Program-made: the position numbers and the translations under genes | Origin: Natronobacterium texcoconense | GTDB taxonomy: Archaea > Halobacteriota > Halobacteria > Halobacteriales > Natrialbaceae | Reading direction: 5' to 3' | Length of the DNA stretch: 64,000 bases | Assembly: GCF_900104065.1 (NCBI RefSeq) | Contig: NZ_FNLC01000001.1 | Span: 310,001-374,000 of the forward strand | Notes under the pieces: model-generated | Databases searched by the model: none | The model's input: only the letters and a program-made list of their open reading frames with translations | What the model was told of the DNA's origin: nothing | Shown: in pieces, positions 52,284 to 61,482 of the stretch | Layout: every line of letters begins with the position of its first letter | Position numbering within the stretch: position 1 is the stretch's first letter

Positions 52284-53384
52284 TCATCGTTCACCGAGCG
52301 TCAGTTCCTCGTGGGTCTCGCTGCCGTTTCGCCAGAGCCGGAGGTCGATCGTCTGACCGGGACTCGTCTCGAGGGCGAGAAACGCCGAGAGGGCGTGTCG
52401 GTCCGGGATCGGCTGGCCGTCCATCTCGAGGATGACGTCGCCGCCGACGGGGATCGGTTCGCCGCTTCGCTGGACGGTCCTGTCGCTGCCCTGCAGGACG
52501 CCGTCGGCCGCCTCGCCGGAGACGACGTCGGTGACGATCACGCCGGTCGCCCGCTCGAGGTCGTTCTCCTCGGCGATGATCCGGTCGACGGAGGCGAGTC
52601 CGATCCCCATGAAGGAGTGGCGGTACTCGCCGTTTTCGATGAGCGATGGGACGACGCGACGGGTCAGCGCCGCCGAGATCGCGAACCCGATGTTATCGCC
52701 GCCCGTGGCGTTGACGACGCCGACGACGTTTCCGTCGAGGTCGACGAGCGGACCGCCGCTGTTGCCGGGGTTGACGGCGGCGTCGGTCTGGACGACGTTC
52801 GGGAGCGAGAACTGTCGTCCGGGCGGATCGACCGTCCGATTGACGCCGCTGACGATACCCTCCGTGAGCGTTCCCTCGAGGCCGTAGGGATTGCCGACTG
52901 CCACTACCTGCTGGCCGACGACGGGGAACTCCTCCGCCAGCGCGAGCGGCGTCGCTTCGTCGGGGACGTGATCGACTTCGAGAACGGCCAGGTCGCTGTA
53001 GCGGTCGCTGCCGACGAGGCGTGTGTTCGTCCAGTCGCCGTTGATGTACTGGAGGTCGGCCTCCTCGCCGCCGGCGACGACGTGGTCGTTCGTGACGACG
53101 TGGCTGTCGTCGACGAGAAAACCCGATCCCTGGCCGCGGCCTTCGTCGCCGGTAGCTGGATCGTCCACGCCCAGGACGCGGATCATCGTCACTGAATCGA
53201 TGACGGCCTCGTAGACGTCGGTAAAGGCCGATCCGTCGGCGAGGTTGTCTCGATCGATCTCGTGGGTCGAACCGCCCTCGATCGGCTGTCCGCTACGGGG
53301 TTCGGCACAGCCGGCGGCTGCACCGACGAGGCCGGCACTCGCGGCTGCGAGAAAGCGCCGCCGATCGAGTCGCGAGTCGTTCAT
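52284..53384 (-). CDS. HtrA-like trypsin-family protease, Tat lipoprotein
   Basis: 366 residues. The N-terminus RLDRRRFLAAASAGLVGAAAGC combines a twin-arginine signal with a lipobox, so the protease is anchored outside the cell. The triad is His 101 (VVTNDHV), Asp 131 (YSDLAVL) and Ser 209 (NPGNSGGPL). A single PDZ domain covers about 275-366. HtrA/DegP proteins degrade misfolded exported proteins. The length fits a one-PDZ member. Confidence 0.93.
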   Translation of the reverse strand: MNDSRLDRRRFLAAASAGLVGAAAGCAEPRSGQPIEGGSTHEIDRDNLADGSAFTDVYEAVIDSVTMIRVLGVDDPATGDEGRGQGSGFLVDDSHVVTNDHVVAGGEEADLQYINGDWTNTRLVGSDRYSDLAVLEVDHVPDEATPLALAEEFPVVGQQVVAVGNPYGLEGTLTEGIVSGVNRTVDPPGRQFSLPNVVQTDAAVNPGNSGGPLVDLDGNVVGVVNATGGDNIGFAISAALTRRVVPSLIENGEYRHSFMGIGLASVDRIIAEENDLERATGVIVTDVVSGEAADGVLQGSDRTVQRSGEPIPVGGDVILEMDGQPIPDRHALSAFLALETSPGQTIDLRLWRNGSETHEELTLGER

Positions 53385-53546
53385 GCTCGACGGCTAGGAC
53401 TCCACGTATTTCAAGCTCTGGAAACAATGAATCGGGGTTGAAGGGCTGGTGTCTGGCGATTTTCACCGCGTCGAACGCCGGTGCCAGTCGTCCCGGCGAC
53501 AGCCGAAGGGAAAACGTGTTACCCGCGGCCCCCCGATTCCCGGGAT

Positions 53547-54896
53547 ATGATCACGGAAGACGCCCGCGCGCTGCTCGAGACGGGAGCCGTCTGTGACTCC
53601 TGTCTCGGTCGGCCGTTCGCCGACCGGAGTTTCGGACTCACCAACGTCGAACGCGGCCGGGCGCTTCGAACGACGGTTGCGATGGAAGACGACGAGGACT
53701 TCGAGCCGACCGACCCGGCGGACTGCTGGGTCTGTGAGGGCTACTGTGGGACGTTCGACGCCATCGCGGACGCGATCGTCGACGCTCTCGAGGGAACGGA
53801 GTTCGGTACCTACCAGGTCGGGACCCAGGTTCCGCCGCTGGTCGAGGAGAACGAACGGCTCTTCCGCGAGGACGCGGGGCTCGAACCCGATGTCGGCGAG
53901 TCGGTCAAACGCGAAGTGAACCGCGAGGTCGGCCGGCGCGTCGGATCGAAGACCGGCGCAGAGGTCGACTTCGACCGACCGGACGTGCTCGCGGTCGTCG
54001 ACCTCGAGGGGTTCGACCCGCTCGAGGCGCTCGCGGACGGTACGGTCACGGGTCACGCGGTCGACGTGCAGGTCAACCCCGCGTTCGTCTACGGTCGCTA
54101 CCGCAAACTCGAGCGCGACATTCCCCAGACGGAGTGGCCGTGCCGGGAGTGTGGCGGTAGCGGCGTCCAGCTGGGCGACGACGGCGAGGAGCCCTGTGAC
54201 TACTGTGGCGGGTCGGGTTACATGTACGACACGAGCGTCGAACAGACCGTCCGCCCGCACGTCGTCGAGGCGATGGACGGCGACGAGGGAACCTTCCACG
54301 GCGCAGGACGCGAGGACGTCGACGCCCGGATGCTCGAGGGCGGACGGCCGTTCGTCCTCGAGGTGAAACGACCCCGGAAGCGCGACCCTGATCCGGCCAC
54401 ACTCGAGCGGGAGATCAACGAGGCCGCCGACGGCGTCGCGGTCGAGGGCCTGCGGCTGGCGAGCTACGAGATGGTCGAACGCGTCAAGGAACACGACGCG
54501 AGCAAGTACTACCGTGCGGACGTGGAGTTCGGCGATCCGATCGACGAAGCGGACTTCGAGGCAGCGATCGAGGAACTCGACGGCGCGACGCTCGCACAGG
54601 AGACGCCCGAGCGGGTCGACCACCGGCGAGCGAGTCTCACCCGCGAACGGACGGTCTACGACCTCGAGGGCGAACTCCGCTCTCCCACTGAAGCTGAAGT
54701 CCGACTCCACGGCGAGGGCGGTCTCTACGTCAAGGAGTTCGTCAGTAGCGACGGCGGCCGAACGAAGCCAAGTCTCGCTGGCGTGCTCGAGACCGAGGCC
54801 GTGGTGACGGCGCTCGACGTGACCGGCGTCGAGGGAGAAGACGAGCCGTTCGAACTCGAGGAGTACTTCGTGGACGAACCGCGCGACGACGCCTGA
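53547..54896 (+). CDS. pus10: tRNA pseudouridine synthase Pus10
   Basis: 449 residues. An N-terminal Cys-rich domain (CDSCLGRPF, CWVCEGYCG) and a THUMP-like region precede the catalytic domain, whose landmarks include HGAGREDVDARML with the catalytic Asp. Pus10 makes pseudouridine at tRNA positions 54 and 55 in archaea. Oddly, about residues 197-230 hold CRECGGSG and CDYCGGSGY, a DnaJ-like CxxCxGxG zinc insertion that I do not associate with non-haloarchaeal Pus10. The ATG at 53547 begins the standard ITEDARALLETGAVC. Confidence 0.93.
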   Translation: MITEDARALLETGAVCDSCLGRPFADRSFGLTNVERGRALRTTVAMEDDEDFEPTDPADCWVCEGYCGTFDAIADAIVDALEGTEFGTYQVGTQVPPLVEENERLFREDAGLEPDVGESVKREVNREVGRRVGSKTGAEVDFDRPDVLAVVDLEGFDPLEALADGTVTGHAVDVQVNPAFVYGRYRKLERDIPQTEWPCRECGGSGVQLGDDGEEPCDYCGGSGYMYDTSVEQTVRPHVVEAMDGDEGTFHGAGREDVDARMLEGGRPFVLEVKRPRKRDPDPATLEREINEAADGVAVEGLRLASYEMVERVKEHDASKYYRADVEFGDPIDEADFEAAIEELDGATLAQETPERVDHRRASLTRERTVYDLEGELRSPTEAEVRLHGEGGLYVKEFVSSDGGRTKPSLAGVLETEAVVTALDVTGVEGEDEPFELEEYFVDEPRDDA

Positions 54897-54903
54897 TTCG
54901 GGC

Positions 54904-56973
54904 TTACTCCGTCGACGACAACTTCTCTCGGGCCGGATCGTGCGTCTCGTACCACTCGAGTATCTGCTCGAGCCGGTGGATCGCCCGGTCCGGATCGCCG
55001 ACGTCGTGGTTCTCGTCGGGATAGACGACGAGTTTCGCGTCGACGTCCTGCTTGCGCGCCGCGACGTAGAACTGTTCGGACTGCGAGGGCGGACAGCGCC
55101 AGTCCTCGCCGCCGGCCATCACGAGCAGCGGCGTTTCGATTTCGTCGGCCTCGAGGATCGCGGAGGCGTCGTCGTACGTTTCGGGGTTCTCCCAGGGGAA
55201 CCCGAAGTCCGCTTCCGTCCAGTTGTGCGAGTCGCTGGTGCCGAACTCCGAGCGGAGATCGTAGATCCCGTGTTCGGGTGCGGCGGCGGTAAACAGGTCG
55301 GTCTGGGTGACGAGATATCCCTGCGCGATTCCGCCGTAGGAGAAGCCGTGCCCGAAGACGCGGTCGGGATCGACCCACCCGCGGTCGACGAGCGCCTCGA
55401 CGCCGGCGACGATGTCCTCGACCTCGGCCGTTCCCCATCGGCCTTTCAGTACCTCGGCGAACTCCCGGCCCCGCGAGGTGCCGCCGCGGTAGTTCGGCCG
55501 GAAGACGACGTAGCCACGGCTCGTCAGCGCCGCGTGGTCGAACCGGAACTCGGGTTCGTCGTACGACATCGGGCCGCCGTGGATCGCCACCACGAGCGGG
55601 TGCGGGCCGTCCTCGAGGTCGACGGCCGGATCGTGGTAGACGACGCCATCGAGCGTCCAGCCATCGGATTCCCACTCGACGCGACGCACTGCAGGCATCG
55701 GGTACGAGTCGATCAGGTCGGCGTTGACCTCGGAGAGTCGGCACAGTGACGCCGGTGGGTCGTCGGCCGCGAGGTCCTCGGTCGCGACCGCGTGGACGTC
55801 GAGCCCGTCACCTGGGTGCGAAAACAGGAGCGACGCCGTCTCCTCGTCGTCGGCGACGTCGAACCCCAGGATCGCGCGGTCGTCGCCCTGTGCCTCGAAG
55901 ACGCGCTCGACGGTTCCGTCGAGGTCTGCGCGGACGACCCTGGTCCGGCCCTCGTCGCCCACGAGGGTGTAGGCGGCGTCGCCGACCCACTCGATGGTTC
56001 CCCAGAAGGCGACCGTTCGATCGAGGTCGGCCGTCAACGACCGCGCTTCCTCGCCGTCGTGATAGTAGACTTCCGTGGGGCGACACCAGTTCTCCGGGTC
56101 GCGGGCGAGAAACCCGAGCGTTCCGTCCTCGCGCCACGATGGTCCCGAACACTGCCAGTCACCGTCGGTCAGCCGCTCCAGGTCGGCACCGTCCGGCGCG
56201 ATCGTGTAGACGTCCCGGACCAGCGTATCGTCGGGGCGCTCGAGCCGGCAGGAGGTGAACGCGATCCGGTCGGTCGGCCCCCAGCGCGGTTCCATCCCCG
56301 CAAGATCCTGGAACGCACCGCCGCCATAGGCGTCGTCGAGGCGCTCCGTCTCGCCCGAGTCGTAGTCCACGACGAACAGGTAGGTCGTCACCTCGTCCGT
56401 CCAGCCGGCGCCGTCGACCTTGTGCTGGAGTCGCGTCGTCTCGATCGGGCCGCCCTCGCGCACTTGCTCGAGGTACGTTTGCTCGTCCTCGGTCGGGTCT
56501 CTCGACGCAATCACCAACCGGTCGCCGTCCGGACTCCAGTCGAACGCCGAGACGCCCTCCTCGCGGTCGGTCACCTGCCGGGCGTCGCCGCCGCGCTCGA
56601 GGTCGAACGCCCAGACCTGCGGTTTCGGCTCCTCGTCGTTGCCGTTCTCGCCGTCACTGTCGTCGTCCGAATCGTCTTGCTCGCTTCGGCCGACGCGCCG
56701 TTGCACGTCAATCTCTCTCGCCGCGAGGAAGGCGAGTCGGTCTCCCGAGGGGCTCCAGGCCGGACTCGAGGCACCGTCGACGGTGGTCAGCCGGTGTGGT
56801 TCGCGGGAACCATCCGCGGGCACGACGAACAGGGAGGTGACGGCTTCCTCGGCCGCTTCGTCGTACTCCGTCGCCACGAACGCGATTCGATCGCCGTCCG
56901 GCGAGATCGTGAGTTCGGTGATGCGGGTGAGATCGTAGAACGCATCCAGGGGCAGCGAGTCCTCTGCAGTCAT
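54904..56973 (-). CDS. S9-family prolyl oligopeptidase-type serine peptidase
   Basis: 689 residues. The N-terminal half is a beta-propeller with repeats like SPDGDRIAFVA, typical of S9C acylaminoacyl peptidases. The C-terminal half is an alpha/beta hydrolase: GHGFSYGGIAQGY with the Ser, then GGEDWRCPP with the Asp, and DENHDV with the His. Such enzymes cleave small peptides in the cytoplasm. Convergent with pus10, 7 bp between. No signal peptide. Confidence 0.93.
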   Translation of the reverse strand: MTAEDSLPLDAFYDLTRITELTISPDGDRIAFVATEYDEAAEEAVTSLFVVPADGSREPHRLTTVDGASSPAWSPSGDRLAFLAAREIDVQRRVGRSEQDDSDDDSDGENGNDEEPKPQVWAFDLERGGDARQVTDREEGVSAFDWSPDGDRLVIASRDPTEDEQTYLEQVREGGPIETTRLQHKVDGAGWTDEVTTYLFVVDYDSGETERLDDAYGGGAFQDLAGMEPRWGPTDRIAFTSCRLERPDDTLVRDVYTIAPDGADLERLTDGDWQCSGPSWREDGTLGFLARDPENWCRPTEVYYHDGEEARSLTADLDRTVAFWGTIEWVGDAAYTLVGDEGRTRVVRADLDGTVERVFEAQGDDRAILGFDVADDEETASLLFSHPGDGLDVHAVATEDLAADDPPASLCRLSEVNADLIDSYPMPAVRRVEWESDGWTLDGVVYHDPAVDLEDGPHPLVVAIHGGPMSYDEPEFRFDHAALTSRGYVVFRPNYRGGTSRGREFAEVLKGRWGTAEVEDIVAGVEALVDRGWVDPDRVFGHGFSYGGIAQGYLVTQTDLFTAAAPEHGIYDLRSEFGTSDSHNWTEADFGFPWENPETYDDASAILEADEIETPLLVMAGGEDWRCPPSQSEQFYVAARKQDVDAKLVVYPDENHDVGDPDRAIHRLEQILEWYETHDPAREKLSSTE

Positions 56974-57059
56974 GACCGGTTCGTTTCAACGCAGCAGCAT
57001 ATACGTTTGGGTGTCGAGAGTCACAACCGTTATCTCTCGAGTCCACGACGCTTTCGCGT

Positions 57060-57734
57060 ATGCCCTTCGGCGTCGACGAGGCCGGCAAAGGACCGGCGCT
57101 TGGATCGATGTTCGCCGCGGCCGTCTACGCCCCAGAGTCGGCCGCTCTTCCCGACGGAATCGCGGATTCGAAACGCCTCGCGCCCGAACGCCGGGAAGAA
57201 CTCGCCGCGACACTGTACGAGGACGACCAGTTCGGGATCGGCGTCGCCGAAATCACGACCGATCGGATCGACGATCCGACGACGGACATGAACTCGCTGG
57301 CCGTCGAGGCACACGCGAACGCGATCGAGGGTGCACTCGAGGACGTCGACGACTCGCTCGAGGAGCCGATCAGCGGCCTCTGTGACGCCTGTGATACGGA
57401 CGCTGCGCGGTTCGCACGGCGGGTTTCCGATGCGACTTCGTTCTCCGGCGACCTCGCCCTCGACCTCGAGGCACGCCACGGCGCCGACGACGAGTCGGCG
57501 GTCGTGGGCGCAGCCAGCATCGTCGCCAAGGTCGAACGCGACGCCCACGTCGAGACCATCGCCGACGAGTACGGCGACGTGGGCAGTGGCTACCCCGGGG
57601 ACTCGACGACTCGCGAGTTCCTCGAGTCCTACGTCGACGACCACGGCGAGTTGCCACCGTTCGCCCGCAGTTCGTGGTCGACCTGCGAGAAACTGCTGGC
57701 GGAGGCACAGCAGACCGGACTCGAGCAGTTTTGA
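57060..57734 (+). CDS. rnhB: Ribonuclease HII
   Basis: 224 residues. It starts FGVDEAGKGPALGSMFAAAV with the first catalytic Asp-Glu, then IADSKRLAPERREEL. Other acidic residues belong to the VVGAASIVAKVERDAHVE region. RNase HII removes ribonucleotides and RNA from RNA-DNA hybrids. The stop is followed within a base by the palindromic repeat copy 4. The ATG is preceded by a short AT-rich stretch. Confidence 0.95.
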   Translation: MPFGVDEAGKGPALGSMFAAAVYAPESAALPDGIADSKRLAPERREELAATLYEDDQFGIGVAEITTDRIDDPTTDMNSLAVEAHANAIEGALEDVDDSLEEPISGLCDACDTDAARFARRVSDATSFSGDLALDLEARHGADDESAVVGAASIVAKVERDAHVETIADEYGDVGSGYPGDSTTREFLESYVDDHGELPPFARSSWSTCEKLLAEAQQTGLEQF

Positions 57735-57735
57735 G

Positions 57736-57815
57736 ACGGTCGACTGTAACGAGTTACCGGTGCAACCACGAGACGATTCGCGGTTGCGCCGTCGATGACT
57801 TGCAGTAGTCCGTAT
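57736..57815. repeat. 80-bp palindromic dispersed repeat, copy 4
   Basis: Arms begin ACGGTCGACTGTAACGAGT and end with the inverse of ATACGGACTACTGCAAG, more drifted than in copies 1-3. The inner stem CCGGTGCAACC pairs with GGTTGCGCC, using one G-U in RNA. It starts two bases after the rnhB TGA. Its 57772-57788 loop is short. Confidence 0.75.
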
Positions 57816-57874
57816 GAACGGCCCTGCAGATACAGCGTCGGTTCTTACTTCCTGTCCGGGCGAACGCGAGTCGT

Positions 57875-57979
57875 ATGCCGCTCTGTACGAACTGTGACCG
57901 GCCGGTGTCTATCGATTTTGCACGAACGAAGGGAAACGGCGAGAACGTCGAGTGGTGTCCGCGGTGTAGAAGCGAGTAG
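57875..57979 (+). CDS. Very short zinc-knuckle protein
   Basis: 34 residues: MPLCTNCDRPVSIDF and EWCPRCRSE, a complete two-CxxC zinc knuckle with an intervening charged loop. It is too short for usual scans but has every Cys in place and a stop directly after the second knuckle. It may belong to the haloarchaeal tiny zinc-finger families; the match is uncertain. It is convergent with secD, 4 bp away. Confidence 0.5.
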   Translation: MPLCTNCDRPVSIDFARTKGNGENVEWCPRCRSE

Positions 57980-57983
57980 TTCC

Positions 57984-59627
57984 TTACTTGTCCGTCATCA
58001 GCCGCTGGAGGATGTCACCGTAGGCGGGCCGGGTGATGAGCACGCCCACGAGCACGCCGAGGATCGTGATGATGGCGAACCCACGGAGGTCTCCGAGGCT
58101 CAGTACGGCGAGTGGCGACATCGCGATGATCGTCGTCGCGGCCGCGGCCCCGATGATCCAGAAGGCCTTGCGGAACCGCGACTCGAACACCCGCTGTGAG
58201 TTGACGTCGCCGTCGTCCATCACCTCGTCGGCGATGATCACGAGGTCGTCCACCCCGGTACCGACGACGGCGATGAAGCCGGCGACGTGCGAGAGGTCGA
58301 GCGGCATGCGTATCGCGGCCGCGAAGCCAAGCAGGATGACCACCTCTGCCATCGCCGTGGCGATCATCGGCAGGGCGACACGCTTGTCACGGTAACGCGT
58401 AAAGACCACGCCGCTGACGGTCAGGATCGACAGGGCACCGATCAGCAGCGAGTACTCCTTGAACTGGTCGGCGAGTGCCGGGCTGATCGAGTACCGCTGG
58501 TCCCGATCGAAGTCGAGCGGTGCGGTCAGCGCGCCGGAGTGGAGGTTGACCGCGAGCGTGTGAGCGGACTGCTGGTCAGGGACGATCATCCGGAACGTCG
58601 GGTTGGCCGACCACTCCTCGTTGTACATGCTCTCGGCGAGGCTGTCTCCCATCGGATGGGCGTCGACCACTTCGCCGTCGACCATGGTGAGTAGACACCA
58701 CTGCTGGTCATCGTCGGGGTGGTCGAAGCTGACCTCCCTGGTTGCGGGATCTTTGATCGTACACTGCCCGACTCCTGGCTGGGTGGTGAACCCGTATTCG
58801 TTCATCCGTGCCTGATACTCCTCGGCGGGGCTCGCTTCGTCTTCGCCGCTGGCGCTGTCGACAGTAATCGGGACGTAGTCTTCGCCGCGCCGGTCGTCGT
58901 AGGAGGCGGCTCCAATCTGGCTCATCTCGTCGCGGGTAAGCACGGTATCGTTCGTGTGCGTCCCGTCCTCGCCGCCTGGATGGTAGGCGTCGATCCGGAC
59001 GTCACCGCGGTCAGTGAGTAACTCGTGGAGTTCGTCCGCGGTCATTCCAGGCACTTCAGTGACGATGTAGTGCTCACCGCCGAGCGTCGACTCCTCGTAG
59101 GCAGTCCCGCCCGACAGCCCGGCTTCGTTGATCCGCAACTCGATGGTCTGGATCATCTCGTCGCGGGTCTCCTGGGTGACCCCCTGTTCGACGTCGTCTT
59201 CGGTGACGTCGACGCCGGCAGCCTGTAACGCCTCGGCGAACTGTGCTGACGTGACGTCTTCGTCGAACACTTCGGCGGTGAACCGATCACTGTCCTCGTG
59301 ATGGCGAACGACGACGTCCATCGCCTCGACCCCGAGCTCTTGCTGTACTTCCGACTGGACGTCAGTTCGTTCGTCGTACTCGATGTCGAGGCTGTCAACG
59401 GTCATCCCGACCGGCGGCGCGCTCACGCGTGCCCCGCCCTCGAGTCCGAGTCCGTACTCGAGGTTCGTCGGGTTCTCGTCGACGGTTTCGTTCTCTTCAT
59501 CCAGGACGATGTCGTCGCCGTCGCCCATGGCGAACCCGGGAGCGAACAGCGCGGCGAACGCGAGGGTTACGAAGACGATCAGCAGGAGGAACCGCCAGTA
59601 CTCCTTGACGAAGGCCTTCGGTCCCAT
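57984..59627 (-). CDS. secD: Protein translocase subunit SecD
   Basis: 547 residues. The first membrane helix is followed by a large extracellular domain with TIELRINEAGLSGGTAYEE, a conserved SecD region. The C-terminal five-helix membrane part includes HVAGFIAVVGTGVDDLVIIADEV. SecDF helps protein export after translocation, using a gradient; archaea lack the SecA motor it helps in bacteria. The ATG at 59625-59627 overlaps the secF stop (TAATG). Confidence 0.95.
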   Translation of the reverse strand: MGPKAFVKEYWRFLLLIVFVTLAFAALFAPGFAMGDGDDIVLDEENETVDENPTNLEYGLGLEGGARVSAPPVGMTVDSLDIEYDERTDVQSEVQQELGVEAMDVVVRHHEDSDRFTAEVFDEDVTSAQFAEALQAAGVDVTEDDVEQGVTQETRDEMIQTIELRINEAGLSGGTAYEESTLGGEHYIVTEVPGMTADELHELLTDRGDVRIDAYHPGGEDGTHTNDTVLTRDEMSQIGAASYDDRRGEDYVPITVDSASGEDEASPAEEYQARMNEYGFTTQPGVGQCTIKDPATREVSFDHPDDDQQWCLLTMVDGEVVDAHPMGDSLAESMYNEEWSANPTFRMIVPDQQSAHTLAVNLHSGALTAPLDFDRDQRYSISPALADQFKEYSLLIGALSILTVSGVVFTRYRDKRVALPMIATAMAEVVILLGFAAAIRMPLDLSHVAGFIAVVGTGVDDLVIIADEVMDDGDVNSQRVFESRFRKAFWIIGAAAATTIIAMSPLAVLSLGDLRGFAIITILGVLVGVLITRPAYGDILQRLMTDK

Positions 59628-60523
59628 TACGATCTCACCCCGTGGAACTTGTACCATCGAAGCAGGCTTACGTTCAACATATACGTGTTCATCAGGTCGG
59701 CCGCGAGACCGACGAAGAGGATGATACCGACCGACGCCAGCAGTTCGACGCCGAACAGCGACGCGGAGATCCCCATCACGAGCATCGCCATCATCGACGT
59801 GACGGTCATCGTGATACCGGTCCGCATCGCGCGGTGGGTGCTCTCGTAGAAGTCACCCTGTCTCCGCAGGACGTGGTTGTTCAACAGGATGTCCGAGTCG
59901 ACCGAGTAGCCGATCAACATTAGCAACGCGGCGACGGTTCCCAGCGAGAGCGGAATGTCGGCGATCGACATGAACGCGAGCGGGATCACGATGTCGGAAA
60001 AGGCCGACGCGACGATCGCGATCGACGGCACGAACGTTCGGAAGAGCAGGAACGCGATGACGCTCATGCCGACGAACGCGACGGCGATCCCCAGTAGCGC
60101 GGTCTCCTGGGTCTGTTCGGCGAAACTCGCCGATGCCGTCGATTCCGACTGGACGATCGCAGCGTCCCCGTCTTGCTCTAAGTTCGCTTCGGCCTGATTC
60201 GACAGGTCCGCGATCAGGTCGTCGTCCTCGACGCCGGCGAACTGGATCGTATACTGGTTATCGACGTCCGGTGCCTGGACGGCCTGGATCGAGTCCGGTT
60301 CGACCCCGAACGCATCCTGAATCTCGGCCTCGGACGACGTCGTCTGAACTGTCAACTGTGCTCCGCCTGCAAAGTCCATTCCCAGCGGAACGGGTGCACC
60401 AGTCATCACGAACGTCCCGCCGAGAACGAGCAACGCAACTGCAAGAACCGCAAGCGGTACCGCCACGAGCTGGCGGTTACTGTACCGGGTGTACTCTAAC
60501 TCCGGTACCTCGAAATTCCCCAT
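59627..60523 (-). CDS. secF: Protein translocase subunit SecF
   Basis: 298 residues with six membrane helices. GMDFAGGAQLTVQT (about 48-61) begins the extracellular domain; the membrane core contains ALLMLIGYSVDSDILLNNHVLRRQG, the SecF motif. It works in a complex with SecD, encoded directly downstream with a TAATG overlap. The ATG at 60523 is chosen; a GTG at 60535 adds four residues. Confidence 0.95.
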   Translation of the reverse strand: MGNFEVPELEYTRYSNRQLVAVPLAVLAVALLVLGGTFVMTGAPVPLGMDFAGGAQLTVQTTSSEAEIQDAFGVEPDSIQAVQAPDVDNQYTIQFAGVEDDDLIADLSNQAEANLEQDGDAAIVQSESTASASFAEQTQETALLGIAVAFVGMSVIAFLLFRTFVPSIAIVASAFSDIVIPLAFMSIADIPLSLGTVAALLMLIGYSVDSDILLNNHVLRRQGDFYESTHRAMRTGITMTVTSMMAMLVMGISASLFGVELLASVGIILFVGLAADLMNTYMLNVSLLRWYKFHGVRS

Positions 60524-60640
60524 GTACCCAACCACTGGTAGTCGGCCGAAGTAAGCCTTCTCAATTTCTCCAGCATATTTCTCGGAGAACAGAACTGGAA
60601 AATACGTCAGACTGAAACTCCTCGAGACCGTCGATCGGAT

Positions 60641-61012
60641 ATGGCGTCCAATCCAGGTCGCGACGGCGAACCCGAGGAGACCGCGGACCGAACGGCCGAC
60701 AGCCGTGCCGACCGGATCGTGGTGTCGTACCCGTCCGATCTCTCGGACTGGGGCCGGTTCCAGGTCGAGAAGCCCTCGTTTCGCGCCTTCCTCCGCAAGA
60801 CCCGCGAGGAGGCTCGCAAGGGCGACCAGTGGGAGGAGTTCGTCGGCGTCGGCTGCTGTGGCAACACGCTCGACGTTCCCCTTCGAGTCGAACGCGTCGA
60901 GGGCGGAACTCGAGTCGGCGACGACACCGAAATCGTCTACGAGGTCCGTGAAGCCTGCGGACTCGAGGGAAGCTGGCGCGTCCAGAGCCAGGGCGGGCCG
61001 GGACGCGCTTAG
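60641..61012 (+). CDS. Hypothetical haloarchaeal protein
   Basis: 123 residues. A charged, disordered N-terminus (about 1-25) is followed by IVVSYPSDLSDWGRFQVEKPSFRAFLRKTREEA, and a Cys pair, GVGCCGNTLDVPLRVERV, later. The C-terminal half is beta-rich, ending SWRVQSQGG. No family is known to me beyond haloarchaeal relatives. The stop overlaps the convergent DUF5812 stop by four bases. Confidence 0.7.
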   Translation: MASNPGRDGEPEETADRTADSRADRIVVSYPSDLSDWGRFQVEKPSFRAFLRKTREEARKGDQWEEFVGVGCCGNTLDVPLRVERVEGGTRVGDDTEIVYEVREACGLEGSWRVQSQGGPGRA

Positions 61013-61482
61013 TCCGGCAGGTAGCGGACGCTCAACACGCCGTCGTCGGCCGACCGACGTACTTCGACGCGAACCGCCTCGAGTCGCGCCGCCCGTGCGA
61101 TCGTCTCCTCGTCCTCTAAGACGTCGGTCGCGGCAGCCTCGACCTCGTCGCCGGGAACGGGGAAGACGTGTATCTCGCCGGTCCCGGCTCGCTCTTCTTT
61201 CACGATGTCACCGACGTCAGTCTCGGTTGCGAGCTCTTTCTCGTGCTGGGTCGGCTCGAGGTCGCTGTCGACCAGTTCGACCGACCGGCGCTCCTCGACG
61301 TCGACCACTTCCCATGCGACCTCGAGCGGCGGTTCTGGCGCAACGGTCGCCTCGAGGACGTCGTGGACCTCGAGGCCGGGATTCGAGGCGAGCGTGTGGA
61401 CCTGTGCGGTCTCGACGTCGCGGACGACGGCCGACTCGCTTTCGGCGTGCGTGACGACGAACGTACCCGTCTTTTCGGTCAT
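61009..61482 (-). CDS. DUF5812-family protein
   Basis: 157 residues. It starts GTFVVTHAESESAVVRDVETAQVHTL, then EPTQHEKELATETDVGDIVKEERAGTGEIHVFPVPGDEV and ends DGVLSVRYLPD. From memory this is the haloarchaeal DUF5812 family. Strand-rich, acidic, with no membrane segment. The function is unknown. It is convergent with the gene at 60641 by overlapping stops. Confidence 0.75.
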   Translation of the reverse strand: MTEKTGTFVVTHAESESAVVRDVETAQVHTLASNPGLEVHDVLEATVAPEPPLEVAWEVVDVEERRSVELVDSDLEPTQHEKELATETDVGDIVKEERAGTGEIHVFPVPGDEVEAAATDVLEDEETIARAARLEAVRVEVRRSADDGVLSVRYLPD

